Shown here: positions 46,972 to 58,906 of the stretch, piece after piece
Numbering within the stretch: the stretch's first letter is position 1
Layout of the letters: each line of letters opens with the position of its first letter
Assembly: GCA_027625915.1 (NCBI GenBank)
Contig: JANTQA010000015.1
Span: 11,189,001 to 11,253,000 of the forward strand
From: Anaeramoeba flamelloides
Lineage: Eukaryota; Metamonada; Anaeramoebidae
Direction of reading: 5' to 3'
DNA: 64,000 nt
The notes under the pieces: generated by a model
Seen by the model: the letters and a program-made list of their open reading frames with translations, nothing else
Databases searched by the model: none
Told to the model about the DNA's origin: nothing
Program-made: the position numbers and the translations under genes

Positions 46972-49900
46972 TTAATTTATTAGAAAATTTTTTAATAGTT
47001 TTTTTAAATGTGATTTTTTATTAAGTTGATAAAATTCTATAGAATCTTCTAATTGTTGAAATATCACCGAAGTCCACTTATCATCAAGAAATCCTGAAAA
47101 ATCAATTGTATTTGTATATAAAAATTGAATTAATAATTGTATAGCTGTTTTGGAATGGCCAGAATGATCAGTAACGTTATTAATCTCTTGATTTACTGTT
47201 GAAAATAACCCTCTAAATAATTCAGATCTTGATAATAATATAAATTTATGAACAGGAATTCTCCCCACCACTTTCTCCTCATCTTCATCTTCATCTTCAT
47301 CATCATCTTCATTCTCATCATCATCTTCATTCTCATTCTCATTTCCCTCCAATCCTTCATATGTGCCCCGTTTATTCTCTTCACCCTCGTTCTTTATCAT
47401 TTCCAGTTTCTCATTTTTTTCTTTTAATGTTGTATTCTTCTTATTTTGATTATTTTTTTTAATGATTATCTCAAAATCTTTTGAATTTTTTCTATCATTA
47501 TACATCTTCTTTAAATCAGCCATTAATGATTTTTTAGAAAATATTTTTTCATCTTTTTGTATTTCAAATTCTGTAAAGATGTTTTTCAAATTTTGAGTAT
47601 TATTTTCGATAAAATTTTTGCCAACATACAAAGATTTAAAAAAATTATATAAAAATCCCTCATCATAAGTATTTTTTTTTGTTAATATTTCTATAATTTT
47701 TTCAGCTTTACATTTTAATCTTGATTCAATAAAAAATTTATGAACTTTTAATTTATTCTCAATAATTGTTAAATCAGTTAATTCTTGCCTTTCAAAAGTT
47801 TTTAATAAATCATGTCTCAAATCTTTTATTTTGTTATTATTTTTTCTATAAAAGCAAGAAGAAAACCCGGCACAATAGATTTTTATATAATTGTTTCCAA
47901 TAACAGGTAATTTATTAAAAATTATTTTAATTGGCTTTATCAAATCTTTTTTATAATGGAGTAAAGATTGCTATTTGGAAAGTTAAATTAAAGTAGTATT
48001 AGTAATAATAAAGATAAAGATAAAGAATTAAATTTCAAAAAGATGTTTAATCAAGAACCACCAACCACGATCATGAAGAAATTTTTTCAAAAAAAATTAA
48101 AAATTTTGTTAATTTTTCACTTTTTAATAACTTTGCTTCGAATAAACTTTGATGGTTAATAAGAGATCTTTTATCAAAATTTGTTTTTAAATATATTTTA
48201 CAATATAAGTTGAAAAATTCAAGGTTCTAGGTTCGATGAAGATTTTTTTCAAATTTACTAGTCATAATTTTAAAAGAAATTGAATATTTTTTTGACAGTT
48301 AAGAGGTTAGTTTATTATCTTCCAAAGGTTTTTTTTAATCTAAAAAATATCTTTCATATGGGGCATCAATAATGTTGATCATAAAAGAATTATTTGTTCA
48401 GTTTTAAATTGAAAAAATTATTTTTTTTTGAATTTCCGTTAGGTTTTTTTTAATTTTTGAAATAAACAGAAAATTTTCATAAATTTTCGGTTTATTTCAA
48501 AAATTAAAAAAAACCTAGTACACTTTTCGTTAGGTTTTCCAGAATTAAAAAGAATAAAGTAAAATCAAATAGATTTTACTTTATTCTTTTGAATTCTGGA
48601 AAACCGCCGTTAGATTTTTTTTAATTTAAGAAATAAAAAGAAAATTTCAAAAATTTTCTTTTAATTTCTTTAATTAAAAAAAAATATAGGCACTCTACGG
48701 ACACTTCCGTTAGGTTTTTTTTAATTTTTGAAATAAACCTAAAATTTATTGAAAATTTCGGTTTATTACATAACGTAAAAAAAACCTAGGACACTCTCAT
48801 TAGGTTTTCCAGAATTTAAAAGAATGGAGTTGATTCAAAGATTTCACTCAATTCTTTTGAATTATGGAAAACCGCCATTAGATTTTCTTGAGTTTTCTGT
48901 TTATTAGTAAAATCTATTGATTTTTGAAATAAAACAGAAAACCTCAAGAAAACCTATGCACTTGACGGACACTTCCGTTAGTTTTTTTTTTTAATTTTTG
49001 AAATAAACCGAAAATTAAATAAATTTTGGATTTATTTCGAAAATTAAAAAAAAAAAACGCCAGTAGGTTTTCCAGAATTTAAAAGAATTGAATAAAATAA
49101 AAGATTTTTCTCTATTCTTTTGAATTCTGGAAAACGAAGGGCATTTTCCTTAGGCTTTCCAGGATTCAAAAGAACCGAGTAAAATCTATGGATTTGACTT
49201 GATTCTTTTGAATTTTGGAAAAACTAGGACACTTTTCGTTCGGTTCCTCTGAATTTAACAGAATTGAGTAAAAATATTGATTTTACTTGATCCTTTTAAA
49301 TCCTAGAAAATCTACGAACTAGAATATTTATCATTAGTAATTTGTTTTAGAGATTTCAGTTTTATTCGACAAATACACCATTTTCAAAATTATTGTTTTT
49401 TTCTCTTTAAATAAATATTTCAAAGTTAAATTAAACTAAAATTCATTTATTTATTCATTTAATTGAATTTTATACCGAAAAAACAACTTTTTTTTCTCAG
49501 CTCCATAACTTGGAAAAATTTTTCAAAAAAAAAATCTCTACATTTTGTATTTTTGAAAGAAACTCAGATAATAAACATTATGATACATAACAATTTTGAA
49601 AAAGGTTTACAACTTTTTTAGATATTAACGGGTATTGAAAAAAAAATTAAAGTTTTCCGTAATATTTTTTTCATTTTTAATTCAAAAATTTTTGAATTTT
49701 TTATTTGACTTAGTGGAGAGATTATGTGAATCTATTTTTTTAATAGTATAAAAATAATCATCCTTTTTCAATTTTAAAATAAAATCAAATATTTCTTTCA
49801 AAAGAAAAGATATCGCTTAATTAAATTGAAAATCTGATTTTTTTTCTGTTTTAGGAATATTTTTTATCATTTTATTTTTTTTCCTTGTTTGAGTTTTAAT

Positions 49901-51984
49901 ATAAACTAAATTTCATAATAAATGGCCCACCTTACATTTGAATAATGAATCGCTTTTGTATTGTTTTGAAGTTTTTCCTCACAATGAAAAGTTTGCAAAT
50001 AAATCATTTTTTCTCTTTTTTATTTTTTCAACAGTGTTTTGTTAAAATGGAAAATGAAAATGAAAAATTGGAAAGAAGTAACAGATGAATTAATGAAAAT
50101 TTTGGGTTCAAATATGAAAAAGAGATTAGATTTAGTTATTCAAATCGAAGGAGAATCGATAAATGGGCTTTTTTACTTTAAAAAATTTTCTATTTTCATG
50201 TAATACTTCTTTCAAAATAAATGGCCCAATTTTTTTTAACAGTTTTTTTTATTTTTCTTTCTTTTATTTTTAGACAAAAAATAAATATCTCTTGAGTATA
50301 GTATTGAATATTAAAATCTAAATTTTTATATTATAATAGATAACTTCAATTATTAAAATTATTTTTATTTAAAATTTGATTTTTAATGGGCCAATTATTA
50401 TGAAAGATAGTTTATATTCCCTGTTTTTTTAAAATTGTTTTAACATTTATTATTTTTTCTTTCTTAATATTCAATCTAAAGTTCATCCGTTGTAACTTAT
50501 TTCAATAAAAAAAATACCCCAAAAATAGGTGTTTTTTTCAAAAGTCGGTAATTTTGAAAAAGGAAGTATTCGAATATTATTGAGTTCAATAGCTATCTTT
50601 TCTTAATTACATAAAATTATCATAATTTTGAAAAAATAATTAATAAAAGATGTATAAATGAAATCCAATATGTAGTTTTGGATAACTTTAATTTTCAGGG
50701 TTTATTTTTTCCTTGAAGTACAGAGAGTTTTAAAAAATGGTAGTACTGCTAAAAACAATAAATCCAATGTCTTCAAGAATTTGAAGTTCTAGAATGTTGA
50801 TTATATCCTAAATAAATTTTATTCCTAATGATGAAATTCTTCATTAAAGAATTAATTTTCTCTGATTGGAAATTTTCGATTTTATTTTTCCATACAAACT
50901 AATACTCACTAAAAAAAAAGTAAAGGAGAGCTATTGTTACATTCCGAAAATGCCCCCAAATCCAAAATTCACCAAAGTGCTGGGATCTTGCTAAAGTGTG
51001 TCCAATACCTGATTCAATTTGGACAATTTTTTTCTTTTTTAATTCTTGAATTTCTTGAAAACGGGGACTTTCTTCCCCTAAGCCACACCATTTTGAACCT
51101 GTGCCATAAACCCGAGTGTTGTTACTGCCGTTTTTCAAAACTAGCACTGTAAAGGTATTCCCTAACGAAATATCAGCAATTTCATCAGTTTGGATGTTTG
51201 GGATCTGTGTATTTTCTGAGATAAAATCTTTTTTAAGGTTCAAACCTAATTGATTGTTTTTGTTGTTTCCTCTTGAATATAAATTTTGATCCCCAACCAA
51301 GGACAAAAAAACATGGCTTGACGAATGACTAGACCAACATTTTTGAACACCTTTACATAAAAGTATTGGTGTAAACTGGTTTTTATCACGAGAAAGTGAA
51401 CCACATGTATACAGCTCGTTGTTTGAACACAAAAAGAAGCTCTGAGTTGATCCACAATATATTTTGTTCACAAGAAGCGACTTTTGTTGAAAAAATGTAA
51501 TTTCTTGTGGTGTGAAATCGTACATTTGATCTGAGTTATAATTTTCAATCCCGGTTTGCCCCCAATGGCATATACCCAAGGCAAATATTTTGTTGTTCTT
51601 TAATTTGATCAAAGTTTGATGGTTCCCTGCTTTGACAGTTTCAATTTTGGATTGAAAGGTTATGTCTTTTCCGTTTTTGCCACACCCCATAGCAAAATAT
51701 TTGAAATGATATTCTTTTTTATTTTCTTTTTGTTCCAGCTCCCCTTGTTCTTCGTTTTTTAAGACAAAACTTCCATTCCCAATCCCACACGAGACTTTTG
51801 TAAAAGGGAATGGTATTTGTTGTAATTTCGTAATTGTATATTTTTTTGAAGGAATACCTAAAGAAAAAGATTCATTTAAGCCTGCTGCAAAACCACTTAC
51901 CTCTGGCTTTGATTTTTTTTTTTTTTTGGTTGTTTGTTTGTTGGTGTTGTTTGTTTTGTTTTTCTTTTTTTTGAAGAAAAACAT
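46972..51984 (-). CDS. RCC1-propeller protein with two BTB domains (two exons, long intron)
   Basis: Exon 1 is 51984-50941 and exon 2 is 47970-46972. Donor GTAACA and acceptor AATAG join in phase 0 to 680 residues. Six RCC1 blade ends lie in exon 1, at residues ~66, 119, 177, 217, 273 and 324. The last exon-1 residues W-I-W-G-H-F-R-N open a seventh blade, which exon 2 completes with P-I-K-I-I-F-N-K-L-P...I-Y-C-A-G-F-S-S-C-F-Y. Seven blades is the expected RCC1 number, which is strong support for the join. Exon 2 alone has no ATG start. BTB1 lies at ~412-475 (L-T-D-L-T-I-I, V-H-K-F-F-I-E). BTB2 starts at ~513, is split by a Lys/Glu then Glu/Asp insert at ~528-583, and resumes I-P-V-H-K-F-I-L to ~665. 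The likely role is a scaffold or Cullin-3 adaptor (inference). Confidence 0.85.
48440..49312. repeat. Tandem array of ten hairpins (array copy 2, best preserved)
   Basis: About ten palindromes of 73-90 bases stand head to tail. Type P1 has arms TAGGTTTTTTTTAATTTTTG and the complementary CAAAAATTAAAAAAAACCTA (48440-48517, ~48610-48688, ~48709-48788, ~48977-49060). Type P2 has arms GGTTTTCCAGAATTAAAAAG and CTTTTGAATTCTGGAAAACC (48533-48605, where 33 of 34 arm positions pair; also ~48801-48875, ~49064-49135, ~49150-49228, ~49239-49312). One type P3 sits at ~48879-48955 with GATTTTCTTGAGTTTTCTGT. Spacers are short and recurrent, with GGACACTTCCGTTAG or GACACTCTCATTAG motifs. It has no coding capacity and resembles no named family known to me. 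Confidence 0.8.
49911..50407. repeat. Inverted repeat pair within the intron
   Basis: TTTCATAATAAATGGCCCAC near 49911 and, inverted, ATGGGCCAATTATTATGAAA near 50387. A third related copy, CAAAATAAATGGCCCAAT, lies near 50213. Possibly a small TIR element; boundaries uncertain. Confidence 0.45.
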
Positions 51985-52691
51985 CTCAATTTTGTGTTGG
52001 GAAAATAGGAAAAAAATGAAATTATTTTTAAAGTCTGTTGATTAGATTGACACAAAAGTTGAGAAAACATTTTTTGTTTCACAGAGTATGTGTTTTTTAA
52101 AATTATTACAAATTTTGAAAGTAATAAAAAGGTCCAAGGTGAATACAGGATTCTGAAGAATAAATATGATAAAATTTCAGTCAGTTCTCTTTATATATTT
52201 CAATTCTCCGAAATTCCTTTCAGTCTAGGATTCTTATCTTACCCAATACCCATCAACCGATCATTAAAACAGAGACCAACAAAAAAAAATAGAGTTAACA
52301 AAAATTACAATCTACTTATTGGAAAACCAGAAAGAAAAAAGAATAACACGTGAAAATTTTAAACATTTAATATTGAAATACAAGTAACTTTTAATTCTAA
52401 AAATGTTCAAACTTTTGAAAACTGGAAATTTAAACCAATATTGGACTTTTTTTTTGACCTACCAGTTTCTGATTTTCGAAAATTATACTTTAATTTTTTA
52501 TAAAATATAATCTAAAGAAAATTTCAAAAAATATTTTAGAAGGATTTTAAAAGATTTATTTTATTAAGGAAGTATTCCAATCATAAGTCAAATGAATAAC
52601 TCAATCATTTAAACTTGTTCTAAGGACTGTTTGTATTTTATTTCCAACAACAAATACTTTGAGGAAAGAATATTCATACACTGAAAGGAAA
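51985..52691. other. 5' flank of the RCC1-BTB gene
   Basis: No gene recognised. An 87-codon plus frame at 52090-52353 lacks recognisable content. Confidence 0.4.
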
Positions 52692-53381
52692 CTTAAGGGT
52701 CTAGTTATTTAGCTTGAATGTACTCCATACTCAGGGGGTAACCTGAGACCAAAAAAGGTATTATGAAATAGCCCTTCTAATGGTTGACAAAATTCAAATA
52801 ACAAAAAAAAAAATAGCATTGTATCTCTTTGAAAAAAAATTCAACGAAAAAAAAAAAAAGTTTAAAAGAGTTCTCAATTCCAAAAAATCAAAATTTACAA
52901 AAAAAAATTCATCTTTTATATTTCCAAATGGTTAAATTTCTTTAATTTAAAACAAATTGCTTTCTTGAATTTCGCAATCAATTTAATTCGATTTAATCTG
53001 ATTTGTGGTTATTTAGTAACCCTCTAAATTTGACCAAGTAGGGATTATGTAATATTTTTTCAATCAAAATAACTCATTTGAAAAATGAAAAAAAAGAAAA
53101 AAACAATCAACAAGATCTCATAAAGCGCCAAATAGAGACACTTCAAAACTGACATAGCTGTTTTCAAAATTGTATATTCTAAACCATTCTAATTGGAAAT
53201 TGAGTTTTGTTCCTTCGCCCTTTTTTTAAAAATGTACTCATCTTTGATTTTTGATTTTTGGAGATCATCATACATCATAGGTTGGTTGGTTTTTGATTGG
53301 TGTTAGGTCCTCATAAAAAGTACTAAAAAGTTTTTTTCCCTTTCAGAAAAAAAAATTTCACTGTAAAGACTTGACCCTTAA
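52692..53381. mobile_element. TTAA-flanked element family F, copy 2
   Basis: Left end CTTAAGGGTCTAGT and right end ACTTGACCCTTAAG are inverted repeats with one mismatch, each containing TTAA. The ~690-base interior is non-coding and collinear with 36985-37700. TTAA flanks and a GGG..CCC start and end recall piggyBac-type or related MITEs (inference). The right-hand TTAA at 53378-53381 is also the left flank of the fold-back that follows. Confidence 0.65.
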
Positions 53382-53933
53382 GGTTTACAATCCCGAAATT
53401 TAAAAAAAGATAATCTTGTATCTGGTGTGACCACTTGCTAATTTGGTTCTTATCAGATCGGTTTTGTGCTTGGTATGGGTTTTAAGATTTGTTCAAAATG
53501 GCAATTTTTGACAATTTATTGTTTATTTTTTGGAAATCCAAATTGAAGAGTGTAAGATGAAAAAATTCTCTCAAAAGTTAAGAATAAATTTAGATTTTTT
53601 GGGTTGTAGAAGATAATTTGGATTTACTTTTTTGTCAATTAACTAAATGAAAAAAAAAAAAAATTGATTTAAAAGCTCCTAATAACCAAACCTAAACAAA
53701 AAAATCAATCAAAAATACACAAATCATATTTTTTTAAAACTTAACTTCCAATATATTAATCTTACACTCTTCATTTCTGATTTTGGAAAAAAAAAAAAAT
53801 TGCCATTTTGAACAACTCTTAAAGCCCTTACAAAGCACAAGATCGATCGGCTAAGAACCGAATTAATAAGTGATCACACCAGATACAAGATTATCTTTTT
53901 TCAAATTCCGGTTATTATAAACCTTAGAGAAGA
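53382..53933. mobile_element. Fold-back element G (~550 bp)
   Basis: Left arm 53382-~53560 begins GGTTTACAATCCCGAAATTT, and the right arm ~53755-53933 ends AAATTCCGGTTATTATAAACC. Arms share, inverted, AAAGATAATCTTGTATCTGG, GTGACCACTTG, AGATCGGTTTTGTGC, CAAAATGGCAATTTTT and GAAGAGTGTAAGAT. The spacer is ~190 bases. Flanks are TTAA on the left and TTAG on the right, so it also fits TTAA-site insertion. Confidence 0.75.
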
Positions 53934-54085
53934 TTTAAATAACAATCAAATTATCCCCCTCGGATAATAATCTTAAAATATTTGAATAAATACCCTTTTA
54001 AATCCCAACAAACAAATCTTTGAAAATAGGACCAAAAAAAACCAAATTGAAAAAAATCTTAACAACCAATCTAAAACAAATTTTA

Positions 54086-54982
54086 TATAGTCGTTTACAA
54101 AATTAACTACTTTTATTTTTAATGATTAACTCAAAATTAAAATCTTTAAATTTTTTCTGTTTTTGATAAAGTAAGAACTTGTTTTTAAAAAAGTACGTTT
54201 ATTCAGATTCCAACCTCTAAATCACATTCAAAGGTTGACCCACCACTTTATTAAAATAGAAAACGTTTAAAAAAATTTAATTCTGTAATTTTTATCACTA
54301 ATTTAAATTATAAAACTTGATAAAAATATTAAAAAAAGTCCCCATTTTCTTAAAACAAATGCACCAAACATTACTTGTTTTCAACATAAAACTGTGAAGG
54401 AATTTAAGAATTGAAAAACAACTATTTTGATAAAAAAATACTTTTATACAGGCTCAAAAAAAATATTTCTTTATTTTTATAAGTTTTTTGTTTATTTTTA
54501 AGGATTAAGTATTAAAAATAAACCATATTTCTAAAAGATAGAATTTTGAATTAACTAAAGTTGTGTAATTTATTTCAAAGAGTGCTTAGAAATTAGAATG
54601 CCAATCCATAGTTAGGGAAGAATTTTAATATAAAAATAGTTGTTTTTCAATTCTTAAATTCCTTCACAGTTTTATGTTGAAAACAAGTAATGTTTGGTGC
54701 ATTTGTTTTAAGAAAATGGGGACTTTTTTTAATATTTTTATCAAGTTTTATAATTTAAATTAGTGATAAAAATTACAGAATTAAATTTTTTTAAAAGTTT
54801 TCTTTTTTAATAAAGTGGTGGGTTAACATTTGAATGTGGTGTAGAGGTTGGAATGTTGGAAGAAAAATAATTTTTTTAAAACAAGATTTTACTTTATCAA
54901 AAACAGAAAAATTTAAAAAGTTGTAATTTTGAGAAAATTATTAAAAATAAAAGTAGTTACCCTTTTAAAATTACTATAACCA
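54086..54982. mobile_element. Long fold-back H with identical inner arms
   Basis: Arms ~54086-54429 and ~54632-54982 are inverted copies around a ~200-base spacer. From about 54266 inward (~165 bases, including GTCCCCATTTTCTTAAAACA and AACTGTGAAGGAATTTAAGA) the arms look identical by eye. Further out they differ at many positions. No coding capacity. Confidence 0.8.
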
Positions 54983-56247
54983 TTCTGTAAAAAAATTACC
55001 AAATCAATTTTAATTGTAAAATGGTAGTGAAAAGGAAAATTTTTCAATTTTTTTTTACTTATTTCCCACTGATCAAATAAAAGACATAAGAAATTGAAAT
55101 TGCCCAAAATTGATTAATACCTATTGTTAAAATCTGAAATCCTAATTTCAAATGAATGGAAAAAGCATAGTATCAAAAAACAAAAAATTCACCTTTTTTT
55201 TACTCCGATAAACAATTACTATTATTTTCGAATTAAAAAATGAGAATTTTTAGTTCACTTTCCAAAATATTTTTCTAGTTTTATAGTTGAAAGAAAACCC
55301 AAAGGGCTTTTCAACATCTTTTAGGAATGATATTTTTAGGCAATAATTTAAACTTTCTTAGATAATTCTAAGACAAAATTTTTACTCGGCTAATTTGATT
55401 GTAACAGTTATAATTAATATTCATTTTGGAAATTGAAATAAAAATTATCAATTATTAATTGGACAATAACAGTAAATCTCAAATTTGGAAAAATTGAACC
55501 TTGCTTAAATTTTGGTTTTGTGTTTTGATTCTTTGAATTGCATTTTGATTCTTACAATCCATCTAATTTTTGTACTTGGTTTTTATTTAAAAATGAACAA
55601 AAAAAGACATTTAAAAATATTTGAAATTGAGAAAATTTACTTCTCTTTTTAACAATTAAAACCAATTTGACAATTTTTGTTCCAGAATGGTAATATAATT
55701 TTTTATGATTTTTTAATTCACAACTTGACAACAGCATCTCATTAAATAGAGTGGATGGGTCAAAGCATCGAGTTTAATTGATTGTATAAACTAAAATTAT
55801 TAATTCTTGACTGTTCTCGTTCAATTAAGAAAGTGAAATTTTGATTACAAATTGCCAAAATATTTTGTCTATTATTTGTTGATTAGGAGTCAAAAAAAAA
55901 AACACCTAGTATCTTTACAAACCCAATACACAACCACTTTTCAAAAGATTTCATTCACCTTGCTTATTGAACTTTGATTTAAAAATTTTAATTAGGGTAA
56001 TTCGATTTTAGAAGTAATTAATTTTTTTGGCCTTATTCATTACAAAGGCGCCTGAAGGAGAAAATAGTGTTTAAATAATTGTCGAATTTTTTTGTTTGCC
56101 GACTGTCTTTCATATTTTCTTTTAGAGAGTCAGAAGTCACCCTTAAACAAAAATACGAGAAAAAACACACACAAATAAAATGGAAAATCCAAAAATTAAA
56201 AAAAAAAAAAAATAAATAAAAAGGATTATTAAATATTCTTAAAATTA
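54983..56247. other. Intergenic, nothing recognised
   Basis: AT-rich. Frames at 55552-55737 and 56033-56257 are not supported as genes. Confidence 0.45.
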
Positions 56248-57267
56248 CTAACAACACCCGCCACCATCTTCTTTTCTTTTCTTTTTCTTTTTCTTTTTCT
56301 CCTTTTCGTTGTCTGAAGGTTGATCTATTTTAATGATATTATTCTCTTCTGTCTTGTTTCCTTTATTTGTTTCTTTTTTTTTTTTTTTTGTTGTTGTTTT
56401 TAAAAATTGCTCACCAATTTTCTCCCAAATTTCGTCAATATTTTCTCCAGTTTTCGAGGAGCTTTCAAAAAAGGTTGCCTGGTATTTTTTGGCAATTTGG
56501 AGACCATTTTCAAATGAAACTTTTCTTTTTTTTTCATCGTCTTTCACCATATCTACCTTTGATCCAACAAGGATCACAAAACAGTCCTGTGAAGCAGACT
56601 CCAATTTTGGGAACATTCGATCAAGATCACTAAAAGAGGAATTTGAAGTGATGTCATATACAATGATTGCACATCCTGCGTCCCTTGTGTAAAATGTTGA
56701 TAAGCTATCAAACCTTTCCTGTCCTGCTGTGTCCCAAATTGCAAATTCAAAGGTTTCTCCAGTTCTGCTTATGTATGATTTTTCTTTTGTTTTTTGTTTT
56801 CGTTGTTTTATTAATAACAATTTTATGGTTTTATCGTGAGTGTTTTGTTTTTCATATTTGGTGGTTTTGTTGGGTTTATTATTCAAAGTGGTTGAGGTGA
56901 AGTGGTGTTTTTTTTTAAGAAGATAATTTTGTTTTTGTTAAACCAAATTTGTTGGGTTTTATCAGAAATGAGACACAAGACGGTTGAGCGAAAAAAAAAA
57001 AGAAAAGAAAAGAAGAGAATGGGAAATTCAAATTGAGACAAGGTAAGTGGATTAAGTATTTTTTTTCAAAAAAAAAAAAAAAAAAGAAAGAAATAATGCA
57101 TCAAAGAATGGGTTTTGATTTGATTTAGAAGAAAAATACATACGAAGAAAACTTGCTCCCATTGTTGATGGTTCCTTTGCATTGAATGTACCAGTGACAA
57201 GCCTTTGAACTAAACACGTTTTACCTGCACCAGAGCTACCAAGTAAAACAATTTTTAAATCACTCAT
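56248..57267 (-). CDS. Rab-like small GTPase (two exons)
   Basis: Exons 57267-57144 and 56783-56248 join in phase 1 over a 360-base intron (GTATGT..AAG) to 219 residues. P-loop G10-S-S-G-A-G-K-T17, switch I S-T35-M-G-A-S-F-L, W58-D-T-A-G-Q-E-R-F as in Rabs, and G5 S-S-S-K near 149-152. The G4 box reads G-S116-K-V-D119, where Asn of N-K-x-D is replaced by Ser. The tail is long, Lys/Glu-rich and ends G-G-G-C-C, a double-geranylgeranyl motif. Switch I T-M-G-A-S-F-L recalls Rab5/Rab22-type endosomal Rabs, but no subfamily can be fixed. It presumably controls vesicle traffic. The Ser at G4 may weaken guanine specificity. Stop is TAG directly after the Cys pair. Confidence 0.93.
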
Positions 57268-58906
57268 AAATCTGTTCTCGATTCAAAAAACGAAAATTAA
57301 TATCGAAAAATAAGCAAAATGAGAAAAATGGAAAAAACTTGACTTTGAGAAACATCTTCACAAATAATCTCAATTTTAGAAAAGTTTTCACAATTAGAAA
57401 ATGCTGAGAAGTGTTTAAATAGAGTGGAAATTTTCTAAAAGGTTTGAAAAGGTTTAACTTGATAAAGAAAAAATTTTTACAAAAAAAATAGAAAAGATTA
57501 TTACTTTTTTGTTAACGATGATGTTTCTAAATATTGTTCTTTAAGGACAACGTTTTGGGTTGAAAAACATGGAAGCTGTGTCTAAAACAATTCTTAAAAG
57601 AGTTCGATAATCTCGGGTAAATTTATTCACTTCCAATTTCTTTTTCAAAAAATGGAAAATTTCTAATAATTTTCAAAGTTTAACAATTTCTCTAATCATT
57701 CCAAAAGTTTTATTTTAATATTTTCATAATTTCCATTTCAGATTTATAATCATAAAAATTGTCCTCAGTCGTTCTAAATATTTTCTATAGTCATATTAAC
57801 AAGTTTGAAATGTTTTTAATTTTGGACTTGTATTTGAAAATTACTCAGAGTTATTAGTTATTTTTAATTTTCTTATAAAAATCTATTTTAAAATTTTTTT
57901 GAATTATATTTTTTTGTAAGTTTTTGAAACTAGGATTTTTGTTGTCCAATTTCTTCTAAATAAAAATTCTTTTTGATGAGTGAAAGATGAAATAATATAA
58001 TAACCCAGAAATCTAAGAGTACTAAACATTATACTTAATAAGAGATCTTTTATCAAAAAGAATTTATAAAGATATTTTTTAATTTAAGTGAAAAGTTCCT
58101 TAATAAAAAAAAACGGGGTGGGTGGTGTGTGTTGTTATTTGTTTATCTTGTAATTACAAATCTATCTATATATTAGAAGACAACTTTTATCAAAAGGCAG
58201 TAAAAAATAGTTTATTAAAAAAAAAAGAAGAAATCAATCAAAATTATCCAAAATTAATTTTGGGATAAACAATTTTAAAATCTTTTTCATTAGAAGATCT
58301 ATTCAAAATATCAAAGAATTTTCTTTTTATTCTCTTAACCATTTTTTTAAAAAAAGATTTTTTTCCTAGAATTTTTGATGAATATTAAAAGAAGAAATTA
58401 AAAATCAACAATTTTTTTTTTTTCAAAAATTCAATCCAAAAAAATCAAGCAAAAAATTCAAGTAAAAAATTTGAAGGGGAAAAAGAGATTTTTTTTAAAA
58501 AAAGATTTTAACATATGTCCTTAATAAATAAGTACTATTTTTTTCTGATTAATATTTTTCGAAATCTAGTTTATAACTTAATTCAATTAACAACTATGAT
58601 AAAATCATTTATAGAATAAATACAATCTCAACTTTCGAATATCGAAAATATTTTTTGAAATTACTTTTACACTTTTTTATTATTTTTTGAAAAATTAGGG
58701 TTGTGAAAATTTGAAATCAAAGAATAAGTTAATATATGAAAGTAGAATAATTTTCCAGAGATTTTATCCTTTTTAAATAACTATTTTTTATTTTTACAAT
58801 TTAAAAATAAAAACACTTGAAGAATAAATTAGTACCTTTTATGAAAAGAAAATTCCCATAATTTAGAATTTTTTTTAGTTAATGAGTTAAGATAAGATAT
58901 TGTAAA
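57268..58906. other. Intergenic upstream of the Rab gene
   Basis: AT-rich. No gene or repeat recognised before the family D copy. Confidence 0.5.

Larger units (their letters stand above)
47971..50940 (-). other. Inferred 2970-base intron of the RCC1-BTB gene
   Basis: Non-coding between the two exons and far longer than the other introns here (133-416 bases). It carries the ten-hairpin array (48440-49312) and a smaller inverted repeat near 49911-50407, so it probably grew by repeat insertion. Confidence 0.7.

Noticed and set aside
48440-49312. CRISPR array
   Set aside because: Repeats are palindromes of ~75-90 bases with no unique spacers of constant length, in a eukaryotic intron.
50899-50940. 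C-terminal residues read past the RCC1 exon end
   Set aside because: They follow a GTAACA donor, do not look like RCC1, and skipping them completes blade seven.
51893-51898. GTAAGT as an intron donor near the RCC1 N-terminus
   Set aside because: The reading frame continues directly into a normal first RCC1 blade (G-F-A-A-G-L-N), so no intron is needed.
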